The translations under genes and the position numbers were made by a program. The notes below the pieces were generated by a model. It worked only from the letters and a program-made list of their open reading frames with translations. It had not been told where the DNA came from and made no database searches. A stretch of DNA of 64,000 nucleotides from contig NW_024609884.1 of the NCBI RefSeq assembly GCF_016920785.2, positions 86,296,069 to 86,360,068 on the forward strand. Direction: 5' to 3'. Of the stretch, positions 1 to 13,536 are shown piece by piece (the first letter of the stretch is position 1; the number at the start of each line of letters is the position of its first letter). The stretch comes from Ixodes scapularis (taxonomy: Eukaryota > Arthropoda > Arachnida > Ixodida > Ixodidae).

Positions 1-3000
1 CGGATCTCACTGGCTTTAAATATAGATACATTAGTGTGTATTACAGAAGTCGTATTTCGCTGTCCAACAGAGCCACATTTAAACTGCCATTGACGGGTTC
101 ACCTTACGTTCAGTTGATTCTACACAGCAAGCGATAGCTCAATTATTTTGGGAAGAACGTAGACTGCTCTATGTCGCCCTACGATATGTTAAAGAGTATG
201 CTAAGCTTCTTATGTTCAATGTCCCCGAGGTACGAAACACGGACGACAGAAGCTCAGTTAAAATGAATGAGCGAAAATGTCTGTATGTTCTGTAACTAGC
301 GGTAGCTTCCTCCATCTAGCATGGCCTTTGAAAAAGCCTGTGTCTAGAGTGCCGTGGTACTCTTGCCAAGCGTTCAAGTGCCCACGTCCGATGGCACTCT
401 AAGCACGCATTGGAGTGCCGTCCGAATGCCCTAAATGGGCTGTACAGAAGACGTGGGTCAGCGCGTCCCGAAAAGCATAGCCTGCCGCATCCGTGAGCTA
501 AAGAAATCCGATTCACAAAAAAATTTTTCACCATCGAAGTGCTTCGGAAGTGAGGGAAGTGTCGCAAGCGGAAATTTAGAGGACCCAGAGGAAATTAGAG
601 AGTAAATAAATTTAGAGGAATTTAGAAGATAAATAAATCTGTCTTTTAGAGACAGCCAAATTTACTTATAAGCTTGGTCTTGGTACCAATCCAGCCAGCT
701 GAAAGTCATGATGTGGAAAGATTGTGAACTTTAATTTGGTCTCCTGTGTTTGTTAGTTACCGAATCGACAACAAACCAGCACCGACCAACCAGCTCTTTT
801 ACGAAGCAAATATTTTCACGAAAAAACTTTAAAAAAAAACTCGAAAAAACAAATCAATAAACACAAAAAAGATAGTGTGGAATGGGCATGCTGCGGACAC
901 TAAAGTTCGTTAATATTTTTTTTTTGTTTTTTGTATGGAGCATTAGTGCAAGCTGGGTGCAAGGTGCGCAAGGAACGAGCGAGGCGCCCGTTGAGTCCGG
1001 ATTCCCTGGATTACCGGCTTCGGAAGCACACGCTGTCCTCGGTTGCCACACAAAGCCTTTAGTCATGGATCGGGGACTTTATCCCCCGTAAGCTGACAGC
1101 GCGGTGGAAACTACGTGCTTGTTAGACCGTTTGACTGTCAGTCTCGCACCACGTGATCACCCCTTCTCCGCATACACACGCGCGGCGAGCGAAATCAAGC
1201 GATAGGAGTCAGGCCACTGAATGGTTGGCTAACGCTTAGCTTCACCGCATTGTCAACTTAGAGATGAGCGAAATAAGAGCTCACCTCTACAATCAATTTC
1301 CGGCCTGTTATCGCCTGACATCACTTTCTGCGCGCGAAACCTCCAACCTTGAAAGCAACACGATCGTTTTGCCCACGAGCAAGCTTCCCGGAACTTTAGA
1401 ACGGATGCCTCGCGAACGATGGGGCCTAGGAAAAGCAGCGCTGCCATTATTTTTTTTTTTTTTTAAATTCTGTTCTTGATTTTACGAACGGTTTCGGAAT
1501 ATATGACCGAATACCGTTTTGGCATCTCCACAGAACTAAGATTTAGTGACACTATGAATGTGTCATTGATAGTAGGTATTCCATGCGCAATTATGCATAA
1601 ATATATAGGACAACGATAATTTATTTGTTATGTTTGTGAACACAGAAAATACATAAATGAATTAATTAATATATTTCTAAAGTATCTGTTTCACATTTTT
1701 TCTCAAGAAGGTCTTTCTCGCGCGCTGCATGGGTAACAACACAATCATCTAAGTACTGACGTGTGCACTTATATGGCAGAAGTTTCTATTTTTATTTTTA
1801 TACAAAAGAATCTTACGTTAATTTACCTTAATTACTTTTCTCGATTAAATTTTCCCTATAATAAGGGACGTGCTTAAATGCATATATGCTTCTGTGCAAC
1901 CCTGCTGTCATTGCTGCCAAAAAAAGCAAACATCTTTTTGATAGGACAGGTCAGGAGTGCTTATATTATAAATTTGAAATAAACACCCGTGCCAAAATCA
2001 CCGGTGCATTTCCAATGAGAGGGGCCGCCATCCCGTGCTCGCCTGGCGTATAAATGATCAGTGACTCGTCATTCGTAATCTATAGATAGTATTTCGGATG
2101 AAAACATTATTTCAAAGCAAATGAGGGCGAAATTACAGTCGATGTGCCATAGTGAATCGTTAATTAAACAAGAGTCCCACCTACACCAAATCTATGACGT
2201 CGCGCTTAGGCGGTGGTGCAGCCTGTTGAACGGAGCATGGCCGAACGCTTCATACTTCGGAAAATGGGTACATGCAGCGCGTCGTGCGCGGAGCTCTTGT
2301 GTGCAAACGCGTGCTTGTTTACACGCAATGAGTTGGTGTACACTCGATTCAAAGGTCAAACTGTTCGTGAGAGATTATTCGGCGTGAAGTCGGTCTGCCT
2401 TTCAAGATTTGCGACACTGGTTCACGCTGTACATGAGACACGCGTAGCTAGTGCAGCACGACGGCTAACCTGAGGTCGTTAACGTGCATCACGCGCTATA
2501 CTTAGTTTCACCTCCGAATGAACCGCAGATGCTGTTTCAGTGCTTGTGCACCCGCGAGCGCTCGTGTGCCCGCCGAGGCGTCATCCAAAACAATTAGCTC
2601 GAGCTTTTAGCACGTGTGACCAACATGCATGGACCAATGGTCCATGCTGAGTTGAGATGAAGTATTCCTGGTGTTCATAGCACGTTCTGCAGAATGAGCT
2701 TGCGCTCCTCGTGCTCCTAGCTCCAACCAGTCAGCGACACGCGCGGGCTAGCGCGAAATCCTCCCTTTGAAACAGAAATTTCTAGCGCAAGCGGTCATTC
2801 CGCGAAAATACCTCTGAAGGCTGCACTTTCGTGCCGGTAGCCTTCGCTGTTTAAGGACAAGCTTCGGGCACGTGCAGCATTCGCGCGGAAATTTATTTTG
2901 GTGTTGTAGTAGTATTTTGAAGTGCAGGAGAAAAGCTGGAAGCCACCCGCATCTATTTCACGAGCAGAGTGCTCGCGAAAGTAGCGTAAGTACTTTTAAC

Positions 3001-3193
3001 GTAAGCTACCACTTTTAGAAACAGATTGTAATTGTTTGAATAATCTTCTATTTGTTCTTTTTCCCGAAAAATTAATTCGTGATTGGAGTGATTTCCGAGA
3101 ATACCGGTCACCAGTGATACCTGTATAGTGCCATATTGGCGTGACATTTGAGTGCTGTGCTCTTGATGCATCGTGTTCCTTTTTATTATTCCT

Positions 3194-3229
<36 letters not shown>

Positions 3230-6200
3230 AATTTGACAACTGGACTTTTATGTAGTCGGACGCTGTGTTTCTCTATCTGTGACAATTTGATAGTTTATAC
3301 GCAAAATTCATCCCTAAAATAATGCCGTCTGCACACTGTAGGCATTTTATAAATGAATAGAACAAATAAATATCCGCGGGAAGGGTGCGCTAATAACTGA
3401 ATGAATAATTTTCGATTAGTCTTTCCTTTCAAAGGTTGGTATTTTACTGCAGTTAATCATTCAAATATTAAGCTGAGATCTGTTTTTGTAGTGAAGGCAA
3501 GTGGAACCGTTCGCGGGTTTTAGAGATTCGAAGAGCTATCGCTGTAAAATGGTAACCACTTTCCAATGTACTTTTTTTTTTTTTTTTTCGGACATGTTGG
3601 TTTGAATATATTTACTGTGGCGGATGCTTTCAACGCGTGAGCTCTTGTTTATTGGGGGCATTCCTTCATTAGTTCACCCGCTCTCTCTTGCCTCGGTATT
3701 ACGTATATCATATGATTAATAACCCCTCCAACTAGCAATCCGGAAAATGGGTTTTATCGACGTGTTGGATCCGCTATGGCAATCAGTTTGTTGGAGGATG
3801 CTTCATCGACAAAATCGTCTCGTCGACACTGCGCTGTTCCATCGACGGTTTCATCAAAACGAGCGTTGTGTCGTTTCACAACATAGCTAGCTTTGCTATA
3901 CACCAACTCATGTTTACAAACAAACCGGAGCGCCCCTAGCGGACGCCACCGGCGCCGCGCATGCGCGATGGGGGTGTGGGCAAGAAGTTCGCCGTCGCCC
4001 GTAAACAAACCTTTGGAATGCGATGTTGTCGGCGTCGGTGTTAGTCCCCCTGCTCTTTTTCGCATTCGAATTGTTGATTCTACGTCTTCCTGGCGATGTC
4101 TGACTGCTTGAGCGGCGTCAGCGAAATTACCGAGGCTCGCTACACCGCGAAACTTCGCGTGAATAATGTGACATGTGGCGATTCATTCCGCGTGGACGCC
4201 GCAGTATGCACGCTAAAACCTGATTCGCATGATGAGATTTCGTTCGCAATTTTCAGTCGCGACGCCGCTCGGGCTGCAAAAGCTTGAACCGTAGTTGAGA
4301 TAGTCGACGTCGATTCTGAAAATCGCAAGCAGAATCGGACCAAGTCAATTAGGCATAGCAAGTCAGTGACCGCCACTCGCAACAATGATCAACATCTCCT
4401 TGTATTTACTGTTTACATCGAGCCTGCTTACCAACCTTCAAACTGAAGTCTTTTGAGACCTGCACTTACTTCGTATAGCAAGTACCGGGCCAACATTTAA
4501 TCTACAGGCCGGCGTCGTCTAAGAGAGCAGACGACAAGCAGAAACGTTTGAAAGAGCAGACGACAGTTCGAACGATCAGGCGGCCGTTTGAACTTGCAGA
4601 CGCACTGAACGTAGTCCGCAGATGGTCCGCACAACTTGATGGTTTTCTGGCGTCCATGTTGGAATAAAACAAATAAATCTGATGACCACAAGTATCCGTG
4701 AATTCAACTCAAAGTGCTTCCCGCCCAAGCAATCGTTGTCCGTCGGCGTTTGCTTTTCCCTTTTCACGGCACATATCCAGATTCTCGGACGAACCCAGCA
4801 CGTAAAAGCTGGCCTTCAAATCTTTCTCGACTCTTTTGGCACGGCCCCAGTCCCGGCGTTTCGACGAGAAGGCAGTTTTTTGTCTGGTTCCCTTCAAAAC
4901 AACGCAGGAATACACGTCTGGCATGGGGACTTCTGCCCACAGCCCCAGACCGGAAGTGCGACCGACGCGCCACCACCGCGCCGTGACGTCACAGAGATGA
5001 GTTGGTGTATAGCATTTATGGGCGAGCCCTGCGCACTTTACGCGTCCGTAACGGTCCGCCGGTCGGGCGTCTGTAACCATACAACAGATTGGAGCCACCA
5101 CGTAACCACAGTGGAAATAGCGCTCCATATAATAGTTACAAGGTCACGTGACTATAATCCGTGGGGGCGATGTAAATATCGTCACTGATGAATCCATGAA
5201 TCCCGAACAAGAGCTCTGCCGGACAAAAGCTTTTCACGGACAACCTCAGCACTTTTTTTCAGAGACGCGGATAAAAGTACATCATTTTATGACTACACAT
5301 GAGCAAAGGATTAATGAAGAATTTCTTTAATTTCATTGCTGATCTTGATATGAGGACCGTATGTTTCTTTCTGGGGACCGAAAACTACGTTCAGAAATGT
5401 CTCGATATGGGCTCATCGGGGCCGCCAAATGGGGCTGCCGACGTTCGCGTCAATGCCTCGGCGTTCCGTCGCGGTCAAACGCATGGGACCTTTCGCTCCA
5501 GATTATTAAGTTGACTCTATGACCTCGAGAGAAAAGCTTCGTACCCTAACTACGGGTTTATGGACTTCATTTCGTGGCCAGTGAAGAACCCCGTTGCGAT
5601 TGACGGGACAAGAACATATTGTGAAACGTGGTTATACAAGGGCGGCTCTATGACTTTACGGCAAAACTGCTGCCACAATAACACGCCGAATGCTTCCAAG
5701 ATGGCACCACCGAGGCACTGATAGCAGACGATAACGTTGTTTTTGATTTCGAGTTTAGCCGGAAATAACGTCAGCTGCAAAACGCAAAAAAAAAAAAAAA
5801 ATCATACGAACGTTTATCACAGTGGACTGCCAAGTTCCACAAGGGAGAGCGCTTTACAGAAAGTTCATGCCCTCTGTACGATCTGGTGGTGCACGAAAGC
5901 ACCCGATGTCAAAAGCCCGTGTCAAATGGCTCACGGCTGACACTCCACCCTTTTGCCCCGCCTTTAAAAAGCTAGCTTGATCAGAAGCCCATGACGCGAA
6001 TCCCCAGATCATATGGCCGGGTTCTCACCGTGATGGCGAAGCATTCTGCTTTTAATTAAGAGACAGCAAGTGTGCACGCGAGCGTGTGTAACGTAATCAT
6101 GCCGTTATTTGTAGACCTTCAACATATTAGGTTAAGTCATGGAACAATGATGCTACACCTGTACGATCGCCCACATGTGGTTGGTATTTTAGTCTACAGA

Positions 6201-6576
6201 TCTGGTGCAATCCACATGTTTGCGTGCATTTTTTTATTTTTTTTTTTTATGCGCATGTTTTGCTGTTTTGTTTATGTTGAGGCATAACCTAGTTAGCCTC
6301 GCTGGTGCTCCGAGGCAACGGGAAAGTGGCTGACGATTTTCTTAAAAATCATATTGCCTCTTTTTTTTCGATGGGAGACATTTGATTTATCAATCTCTTT
6401 TTAATGTTTACATTAGGCTTCAAGTTGAGTTCGGAGCGTCGTGTCTGCCAGACTCTTTTTGTCTTCTTGCTCTAGAGCTGTCATGTTTAAGCAATCTCTA
6501 TCACATTGGTTTTTTGGATACCCGGCAAGCAAATACCAACAGAGACAAACGACAGAATTCGAACGCCCTTCCCCCG
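1..6576. other. No supported gene
   Basis: Only short open frames occur here. None has a recognisable domain, a splice-flanked structure or codon bias. The sequence is AT-rich with scattered homopolymers. I see no TIR pair, RT motif or RNA gene that I can defend. Divergent repeat debris is possible: similar wording around a sequence read as GAGTTGGTGTA appears near 2330 and 5000. Confidence 0.5.
3195..3227. repeat. Poly-T tract (33 T)
   Basis: An uninterrupted run of 33 T. On the minus strand it would be a poly-A tract, so it could be the tail of a minus-strand retroposon. No LINE or SINE body is recognisable next to it. Confidence 0.9.
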
Positions 6577-6612
6577 CGCGGGGGGTGGGGGGGGAGGGGG
6601 GGGGGGGGGGGG
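6577..6612. repeat. G-rich tract
   Basis: G runs separated by single T or A bases, ending in 17 consecutive G (6596-6612). It could form a G-quadruplex on the plus strand. The proline- and glycine-rich open frames across it are products of the repeat. Confidence 0.85.
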
Positions 6613-7021
6613 TGGAAGGCGCACGCACCGACGGCCTCGAAACGGAATGCTTACAAGGTCGCTCGGCCTGGTGCAAGAACTCGTTCTTTCCCTGGGAAAG
6701 GGCGAGAGAGGGTGATGAGAGAACAGTTCCCCTCCCGTTTTCCCCACACTGCCCCCCACACCCATCACCAATCTCTTCAAATCTCTTCTTTGTAAACGAA
6801 GAGGACTCGTCCTTGAAGGAGGACTCCCTTCATTCCTACGCTGACAGTGTCGAGCGAGCTAAGCGCCCACCTCTCTGCGCTCTCTGTGCCTGGTTAGAGG
6901 AGGGAGCGTGATCACGTGGTTAAAGACAGACGTGCGATTAGTTCACCGGGCACCCCTTAGCTTCCTCTACACATTCAGCTTAGGAGTGACGGAGCCCAGC
7001 AAGCAAATCAGACACACACAC

Positions 7022-7072
7022 AAAAAAAAAAAGAGAGAAAAAGAAAAAAAAAGAAGAAGAAGAGAAGAAAGC
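7022..7072. repeat. A-rich purine tract
   Basis: A run of A with interspersed G (AAAG/GAAGAA type) just upstream of a GC-rich block. It is low-complexity sequence with no coding signal. Confidence 0.8.
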
Positions 7073-7356
7073 GTTGAGACCGCGCGCGCGCCAAAACGCC
7101 GTCGAGGCGAGATCTCTTTGCTTTGGGGCATTTCGCCATCGGAGCGGCGGAGGGAGGCCCACCCGAAAGCCGACGCACTCAGCTCGCGGACGAAGACGTC
7201 TGTCACGTGATGTTTACCGGCCGCACCAGGCCGCACCTGTGCCTGTGGGCCGCATCGTCGGCACCCCTGCGTAGGCTCGTCGACGGCAGCTCTTCCGCTC
7301 TTCCATTTCGTTGCTGCGACCACTTGTCACCATTCAACCGCACTTAAAAGGTAAGT
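7073..7356 (+). promoter_or_regulatory. Candidate promoter/5' UTR exon with splice donor
   Basis: The local base composition changes to GC-rich with CpGs (about 7080-7330). It ends in AAAAG followed by GTAAGTAG, where GTAAGT at 7351-7356 matches the metazoan 5' splice consensus. This is what a non-coding first exon and its promoter would look like. No downstream exon could be tied to it, no TATA box was identified, and the open frames in the block have no known domain. The call is inference from composition and one donor site. Confidence 0.3.
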
Positions 7357-8860
7357 AGCTCATTTTCGCATGCGCCTTGAGAGATAATCGAAGTGCAGAA
7401 GGAATGAAAGATGCGTAACTTAACGCGATAGCGCGTGTTGTGTCAGAAAACGCGCTCAACCTTGTTGCTTCCGCTTTCCCCACTCAGTTGCACGAGGGCA
7501 ACGCATCCTCGCATCAGACTCGTCACGATTGACGTGTGCAGAACAAGGGCTCATTGCCATGGGAGTTTGGTTTGCTCTGGTTTCTTCCAAACACTTTTTG
7601 TTCGTACCTTTTCGCTTTCCGGCGCCGTAAGAAGAACGGAAGAAATCAAAAACACTGAACCGCGCTCGTTGAATAATTACGATGGGCGCTCTCGCGTGCT
7701 GAAATTTAAAGAAAGCATGTCATATCTTCTTTAGTCCATTTATCTATGTAACAAAAAAAACAAAGTTTTTGTCTTAGGCAGTGGTCTGTTCGTTTCACAT
7801 CGCGCATCCCCGCTCCGCGAATGCGGCCACCAGACGGTCATGTTACATGTCGAAAAATTGCCTTTCTGGAGCGTTCCGGAGGCTGGCGGCAGCGTGCTGA
7901 AGTTACGTGCTTTACTCGTTCGTCGGTATTTGCCGAAAAAGTTATTTAAAACCCTGTGTAAGCCGTGAGACTTGCCGTTGAGAACACGTCAAAAGTTTTA
8001 CGGAAGCGCAGTGCCGTAGGAAAAAGGCGCAACTCGTCGAAATCAAGTTTCCCGCGGCGTGATCAAAGCTTCCTTGGCACGCCGAAGCGCTGCGTCTCTC
8101 TGGCTTCGCGCGCCTGAATACCGATCAAGAATCGGCGCCGCGGCAAAGTTTTGAAGGTGTGTCGCGCTTAGATGTTTTTGCATCAAATATCGGGCACGGA
8201 GTGCTGGGTCGTCCAGCTGTTCCGGCAAGTTGCTTTTAATAAAGGGGTAAAACGATATAGACGGTTGCTCTTATGCACTATTAACCATGGCTATTAACCA
8301 TGTTCCATATCTGCTCTAATGGATCACATGGCAGCACAAATAGAGCAAGGCTGTGGAGCAAGTTTGGTTTTCGAAGGCAAAACTACAAGACAACGAGAAT
8401 TAAAATTTTTGAAGCGCGACCCATACGATCATGTGCAGTCCCTTGGCCTATCACAATTGGGTGAGTCGCGCTCAAACGTCAAGTGCAATAAAGTAGATTT
8501 AGAATGGTTCAGCACTAATCAGTGATGAGGAGCTATCGTGCACAATATTCTGTAAATCGCCCAACGACGAAAAAAAGACGTACTGAGTGCGACAAAGTTT
8601 GTGCGAACAAGTGATCGCTGGTTTTTCCAGTTTTTCTCTTTGAAACCAAGGGATGTCATCCAAGTCATTATTGCTACGGAAAGAGCTCATATAATGTAAG
8701 CAAAAACAGTTTGTGCACGCTAATACTAATTGGAAGTAAAATGTGCCGATGTCGTGTTCGCGCTAACAGTATCATGATGTGTACCTTTCCCTCCTCGTTC
8801 GTTGCCACTGGCCACTGGATCAAGCTCTTTCTGGACCGCGAGTGCCGGAAGTTACAAATA
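7357..8860. other. No supported gene
   Basis: I see nothing recognisable. If 7073-7356 is a first exon, this would be intron sequence. Short open frames have no domains. Confidence 0.5.
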
Positions 8861-9303
8861 CAGGGTGTCACAAAAGAAAATTTACACTGTCTTTTTTACT
8901 GCAAAAATGAACCATGCATCGCCGAAAGCTCATTCTCCGCCCAAAGGCAGAGCTAGAGGTCACAACCAGATGCCAAAGTTTCAGCCTGATCCGATAACTT
9001 AATCAAAAGTTATAAGTGATTTTCTGAAAATTTCAATGGGAAAATGGAGCCCATTTTTGCCCGTTTTCGGTTTCTGGTGCCATAGAGCCCCATGTGTTTG
9101 AAAACTCTGTCGGCGGCCATTTTCCCAATGAAATTTTCAGAAAATCACTTATAACTTTTGATTAATTTATCGGATCGGGCTGAAACTTTGGCATCTGGTT
9201 GTGACCTCTAGCTCTACCTTTCGGCGGAGAATGAGCGTTCGACGATGCCTAGTTGATTTTTGCAGTAAAAAAAGACCGTGTAAATTTTCTTTTGGACACC
9301 CTG
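8861..9303. mobile_element. Foldback MITE with CAGGGTGTC ends and TA target
   Basis: The element starts CAGGGTGTCACAAAAG and ends with the inverse CTTTTGGACACCCTG. It is flanked on both sides by TA (8859-8860 and 9304-9305). The inverted arms are about 190 bp each (8861-9052 and 9118-9303) around a spacer of roughly 65 bp, so the whole unit can fold into one hairpin. There is no transposase frame. A TA duplication and CAGGGTGT-type ends fit non-autonomous Tc1/mariner elements. The superfamily is inferred from the ends only. Confidence 0.85.
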
Positions 9304-9305
9304 TA

Positions 9306-10294
9306 CAGTCGTCGGGGTAAAGTAAAACGCTGCTCCAGAAGCACATATATGGCGTCACACACATTGCACTCGCAAAACACATTTACACGTTGATTCTTTA
9401 TTGTCATCCAAGCATGCGAAGGCACAGAGACGCAGTGCTTTTGTGGGCCAGGGAGGCTTTGATCACGCCACTAGACCGGTGAAACGTGCTTTCGACAAGT
9501 TGTGCCTTTTTCCTGTGGCACTCTGCTGCCATAAAAATTTCCACGTTTTCTCAACGGCAAGTTTCACGGTTTACACAGGGTTTTAAAAAACTTGTTTGGC
9601 AAATGACGACAAACAAGTAGAAAACATATCTTCAGCTCGCTGCCGCCAGCCTCCGCCACGTTCCAAAAACAATTTTTCAATGTGCAAGATGGTTGTTCGG
9701 TGGCCGAACTCGCGCTGCAGCGAGCAAGCGGAGATGCGTGATCCGGCAATTGTCATAGAGACCGTTGGTTTGTTCGTTTCGTGGTATGCCTAGCAGGCGA
9801 ATGACGACCGTGCTTGCATAACGTACCGCAGGATGGCGCCACCGACATCATTAGATGCTGGCTGGAAGCAGACAATGACGTGCCACCTGCTTTGGCCGCT
9901 ATGATTTATTAAATACTTTCAGCGGATATGATGTGTTACCGCTCGATAATAAATAGGACTGAGGTACACAAACCACTTCTGTCCCACGGTGAGCTGAGCG
10001 AGCACTCTGCCATAGACGGAAACAATTTTGTCCGTTTATGAAATTAAGGAACCCCAAGTTATTCGCTTATAATTCCCTACGTAAAAGCAACTATTAAAAT
10101 ATGTGCTCGAGCGAAAAGTAGCCACTTGCCGAGAAAAGTGTTCAACTTTTACTTTCCCTTTATAGTTGCTTCCCTTTGGCTGGAACGATTATTGATGCCT
10201 TGCATGGGAGGAAGTGAGGTGTCAATCATTGTTTCAGTGGCCCCAATTACTTGAGGAACACTCGTATGATCCTTCCTCGCTATATTTGCATTTC
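9306..10294. other. No supported gene
   Basis: I see no gene. The sequence lies between two MITEs and contains only short chance frames. Confidence 0.5.
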
Positions 10295-10710
10295 AAAGGG
10301 ATGCTGAACCGAAATCTGGATTCCACAAAACACGGCGGCAAAAGCGTGCAACGGGATGCTACAAACACCAAAACATCACCCATATAGCGATATCTCGACC
10401 ATATTTTTTAAAAAAGGAGGCGCATGTGACAGATATGTTGACGTCTTGTTTTTTTGAGAAGAGTTGAGAAGGAGAGGGAATGGTCTTGCGTCTTGCTCGC
10501 CTCGTCGCCTTGATGGCGCAAAGCGAAGAGAGGAGAAAACCAGATATGTTGACTCCACGTCCCTCATCGGCCTCATTCAATCTCGATCTCTTTTTCCAAA
10601 AATATGGTCGTCCATTTGAAATATCTCCTTACGTGTAGTGTTGTAGGGGATGTAGCTACAGCTCCTGTATTGTTTTCTGAAATCCAAATTTCGGTTCACC
10701 ATCCCTTTAA
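10295..10710. mobile_element. TIR MITE, AAAGGGATG ends
   Basis: The left end reads AAAGGGATGCTGAACCGAAA and the right end is its near-perfect inverse, giving TIRs of about 28 bp. The right flank is TTAA (10707-10710); the left flank reads TCAA. There is no coding capacity. The ends and target resemble the other TTAA-flanked elements in this window. Confidence 0.75.
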
Positions 10711-11030
10711 GGAAAAGTGCATGTTGCGACGTGTAGTTTATTCGCTCTGTTAAAATTGTTTTATTGCCGTGCAGTTGTCGAAGACTGAACTGATTCAGTA
10801 AATGGATCGAGATTTAAAGGCATTTTGCGTTTTTACTTTCTATCCCCTTCTATTACAACACTTCCAGCAACAATCTTTTTGCTGCTAATAATTGTCTGTA
10901 TTATAATCACAGTTAAAATAGTTTTTATGGCACTTTGAGGAACTGCGGGGTTTTCTATAGTACTTGCATCGCTTTTTACAAGGTGATGAACGAGAATCAC
11001 CTGCTCCAAAAGCTGAAATCGGAAGGGTGG
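10711..11030. other. No supported gene
   Basis: AT-rich sequence without a recognised element or gene. Confidence 0.45.
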
Positions 11031-11348
11031 GGGACACGCTACCACAGCCATGATGGAGCACTCACACATATTTTTGTTGCAGTCTATACTTCTGAGCATC
11101 GCCAGCAATGACGGGACCATGTGCTGGACGGACCATGGGACGCCACTGAACCAATCATTCTCGAGCCAACCACGGGAAAACAGCGGCTCCCAGAACCCGT
11201 CCTGGTGGATTTCAAGTTAGGAGCAATAGGAGCCTGCCAACATTGGTCGTCAGCTGCAATGCCTTTTCAAAAGCCGCTATCCCATGCCAGTCATTCGGGG
11301 CACGCTACCACAGCCGTGATGGAGCACTCTAACATCTTTTTGCTGCAG
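11031..11348 (+). repeat. Direct duplication (about 52 bp, spaced about 265 bp)
   Basis: Two copies of a segment reading ACGCTACCACAGCC and continuing TGATGGAGCACTC lie at 11031-11082 and 11296-11348. Each ends in a T-rich stretch plus TTGCAG or CTGCAG, which looks like a 3' splice acceptor. The sequence between has a 46-codon open stretch but no known domain. It may be an intron-end duplication or repeat debris. Confidence 0.5.
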
Positions 11349-11559
11349 GTTGGTTATTTGAAAACTTCAGCTTGCTGTCATTTTAGCAACTAATGTCTGC
11401 TAGTGGTATTGTGGCCCAGTGATCTCCAAATTTAACACAGCTCTCTCTAAATTTTCTGACTATTATGTTGTAAATTTTTTTTTTTATTGTACAGTTAATG
11501 ACAACTAGTTACTTTCCAAACAAAAGTTGCTAGAATTTATTCTTGCCTTTGTTCTATGT

Positions 11560-12900
11560 GTTCATATTTAGTTAGTCAGTACTTAACCCCGGTACAAGGA
11601 AGATTTTGAAAACTAGGGCAACAGAAAGAAAAGACTATTTAAGGTAGCCAAAAACTCTAATTTCGAGGCAGCCTGGACCAAATATAACTCTTGGGCCAAA
11701 CTCTGTATCGAACGTATGCATTTCTTCGAAGACAAATTTTAGAACTGACCTGCCTTTAATATTAAAGAATTACGAAAAGACGTTTTGGAAACTTATTTTC
11801 CCATATCAGTCATTCCGTTCAATACTCTTGATGAACAATGATGGCAGTGTTATTTCGGACGCTGAATGTCCTACGGTTTTGAACAATTGCTTTTAGTCTA
11901 CTTTTACTGATGGAGATAGTTCCTTCTTACCTTTTGTACCAGATGTCGATTTTAGGTATATGGACCCTATTTCTATTACACCGTCTGAAATTGCGATATT
12001 AATGATAACCTCAAAATGTTCAGCTCGGCTGGTGTCGACTCAATTAATACAAAAATTTAAAAAATACCAACGGTGTAACCAGTGAAATATTGTCACAAAA
12101 AATAGGTGACGAGGCGAAGTAAAACTGAACAAAGTGAAAGGTTTAATGGGGCAAACTTTGCCCAAATTAAAGGGAAATAACAGCACATTGGAGGCGTCGA
12201 GTGTCTTCAATACAACAGGGTCGAGCACAAGCTATAGCTGATTGCATAAGGCCACGCGGGGCTTCTTTTATAGCACTCTCCTTTCTAGAACATTCTGTAC
12301 TAGAACATTCTGTTCTAGAATTAACCACGGCCTTCTTAAATTTTCTAGAAGCATCGTCTTAGGAGTAAATAAAAACATCTGCCGTCCCAGGATTCAAACC
12401 CGGGACCTCTGCATGACAGTCGGGCGCGGTGCCCACTGGGCTACCCCTAAGCACGTAGTAATATGCAGTCTACTTTTCCAGCATTCGTCCACTGGTTGTG
12501 TCCCACCCGAGTGGAAGGTTGGGAAGGTCGTTCAAATCTACATAATTGGTGACCGTCACTCTGCGGGAAACTACCGTCTCATATCATTAACCAGCGTTGT
12601 GTGCAAGTTGTTAGAACTCGAAATATTTTCTCGTGTAGTATCGCATCTGGAATCTACAAACAACTTTTTCTACCGAAATCAGTACAGGTTTCGTAAAAGA
12701 TAATCATGCTAGAGGCAGTTGCTGGAGTTCACCCATGATATTCATGTTAATATGAACACTAACTCCCAAATATGATGCCATATTTTTTTATTACTCTAAG
12801 GCTTTCGATCATGTATCTCACTGTCATTTAATATCAAAACTTTCCTCACTGAATCTTGATTCTCTCACTTTATCATGGATTCAAAGGAAGGACTACCCAG
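11560..12900 (+). mobile_element. CR1-like LINE reverse transcriptase fragment, degenerate
   Basis: Conceptual plus-strand translation in shifting frames gives a LINE pre-RT and RT region. From about 11790-12000 there is a stretch including NNDGSVISDAE and DPISITPSEIA. From about 12500-12700 the motif NYRLISLTSVVCKLLE (RT block 1) is visible. At about 12770-12830 the motif YSKAFDHVSH (RT domain A, which contains one catalytic Asp in active copies) can be read. Frameshifts and stops interrupt it throughout, the endonuclease and the YADD block are missing, and a SINE splits it at about 12100-12450. The RT order and wording fit the CR1/Jockey lineage. It is a dead copy. Confidence 0.7.
12100..12450 (-). 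mobile_element. tRNA-headed SINE inserted in the CR1 fragment
   Basis: Read on the minus strand, the head at 12379-12447 begins GGGGTAGCCCAGTGGGCACC (A-box region) and contains GGTTTGAATCC (B box), so it has an internal Pol III promoter. The body continues to about 12100. The LINE coding trace stops on one side and resumes on the other, which supports insertion. Exact ends and target duplication could not be fixed by eye. Confidence 0.6.
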
Positions 12901-13536
12901 GATAAGTGCTGACTAAGAACTGATTTTTCATTGGAATGTGTAGATGGCACTATATTCGCTTAGGCATAGGGCGCACCGTGGATTTTGCAATTTTTTCTTC
13001 TTCATTGCACACTCCACATGCTAACCAAGATCCAGAAAATTAATCTCACCGTTCGTTGGAGTCAGTGAAGGTTGGCTCACTCAAGATGGTCTGTTTTTTT
13101 ATTATGTAATAGGTTTCCTTCATTTCTCTACACATTTGGTTTTGGTGTTTAAACAATACAATGGTGTTGGAGAAGTGTGGTTTGCACCTGCAATCTCGAC
13201 AGTGCACCGCTAAATGCTAGTATGCGGTCCCTTGCAATGAGCTTTGGTGTTCTCAGAGTCCGATGTTCAGGCATCGCCCGGTCACCTAGGTATCCTGGTC
13301 ACCAGATAAAAGTCAGAAACATTAAAAGATATATTTTTGTAATTATTGGAGCTTTAAATATTCTGAAAGGTTTTCTGTATGTCCAGTAACCTATGGTGGC
13401 TGTCATGTAATGAATATTCTAACTTGCCTACTTTCTGTGTCCTGGCCCCTTTCAAGCAATTTCATTTGGGTTTATAGCTTTCTCAAATCACGCTGGCACC
13501 TGCAGTGCACTTGCGTGTAACTCATATTGCAGGTAT
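12901..13536. other. No supported gene
   Basis: AT-rich sequence following the LINE fragment. Nothing recognised. Confidence 0.45.

Noticed and set aside
4682..5188. 168-codon plus-strand frame with overlapping frames on both strands
   Set aside because: Several frames are open at once, none with a motif or codon bias.
6967..7323. 118-codon minus-strand frame
   Set aside because: Driven by the A-rich tract and GC-rich block; no domain. The splice donor on the plus strand is the only suggestive signal there.
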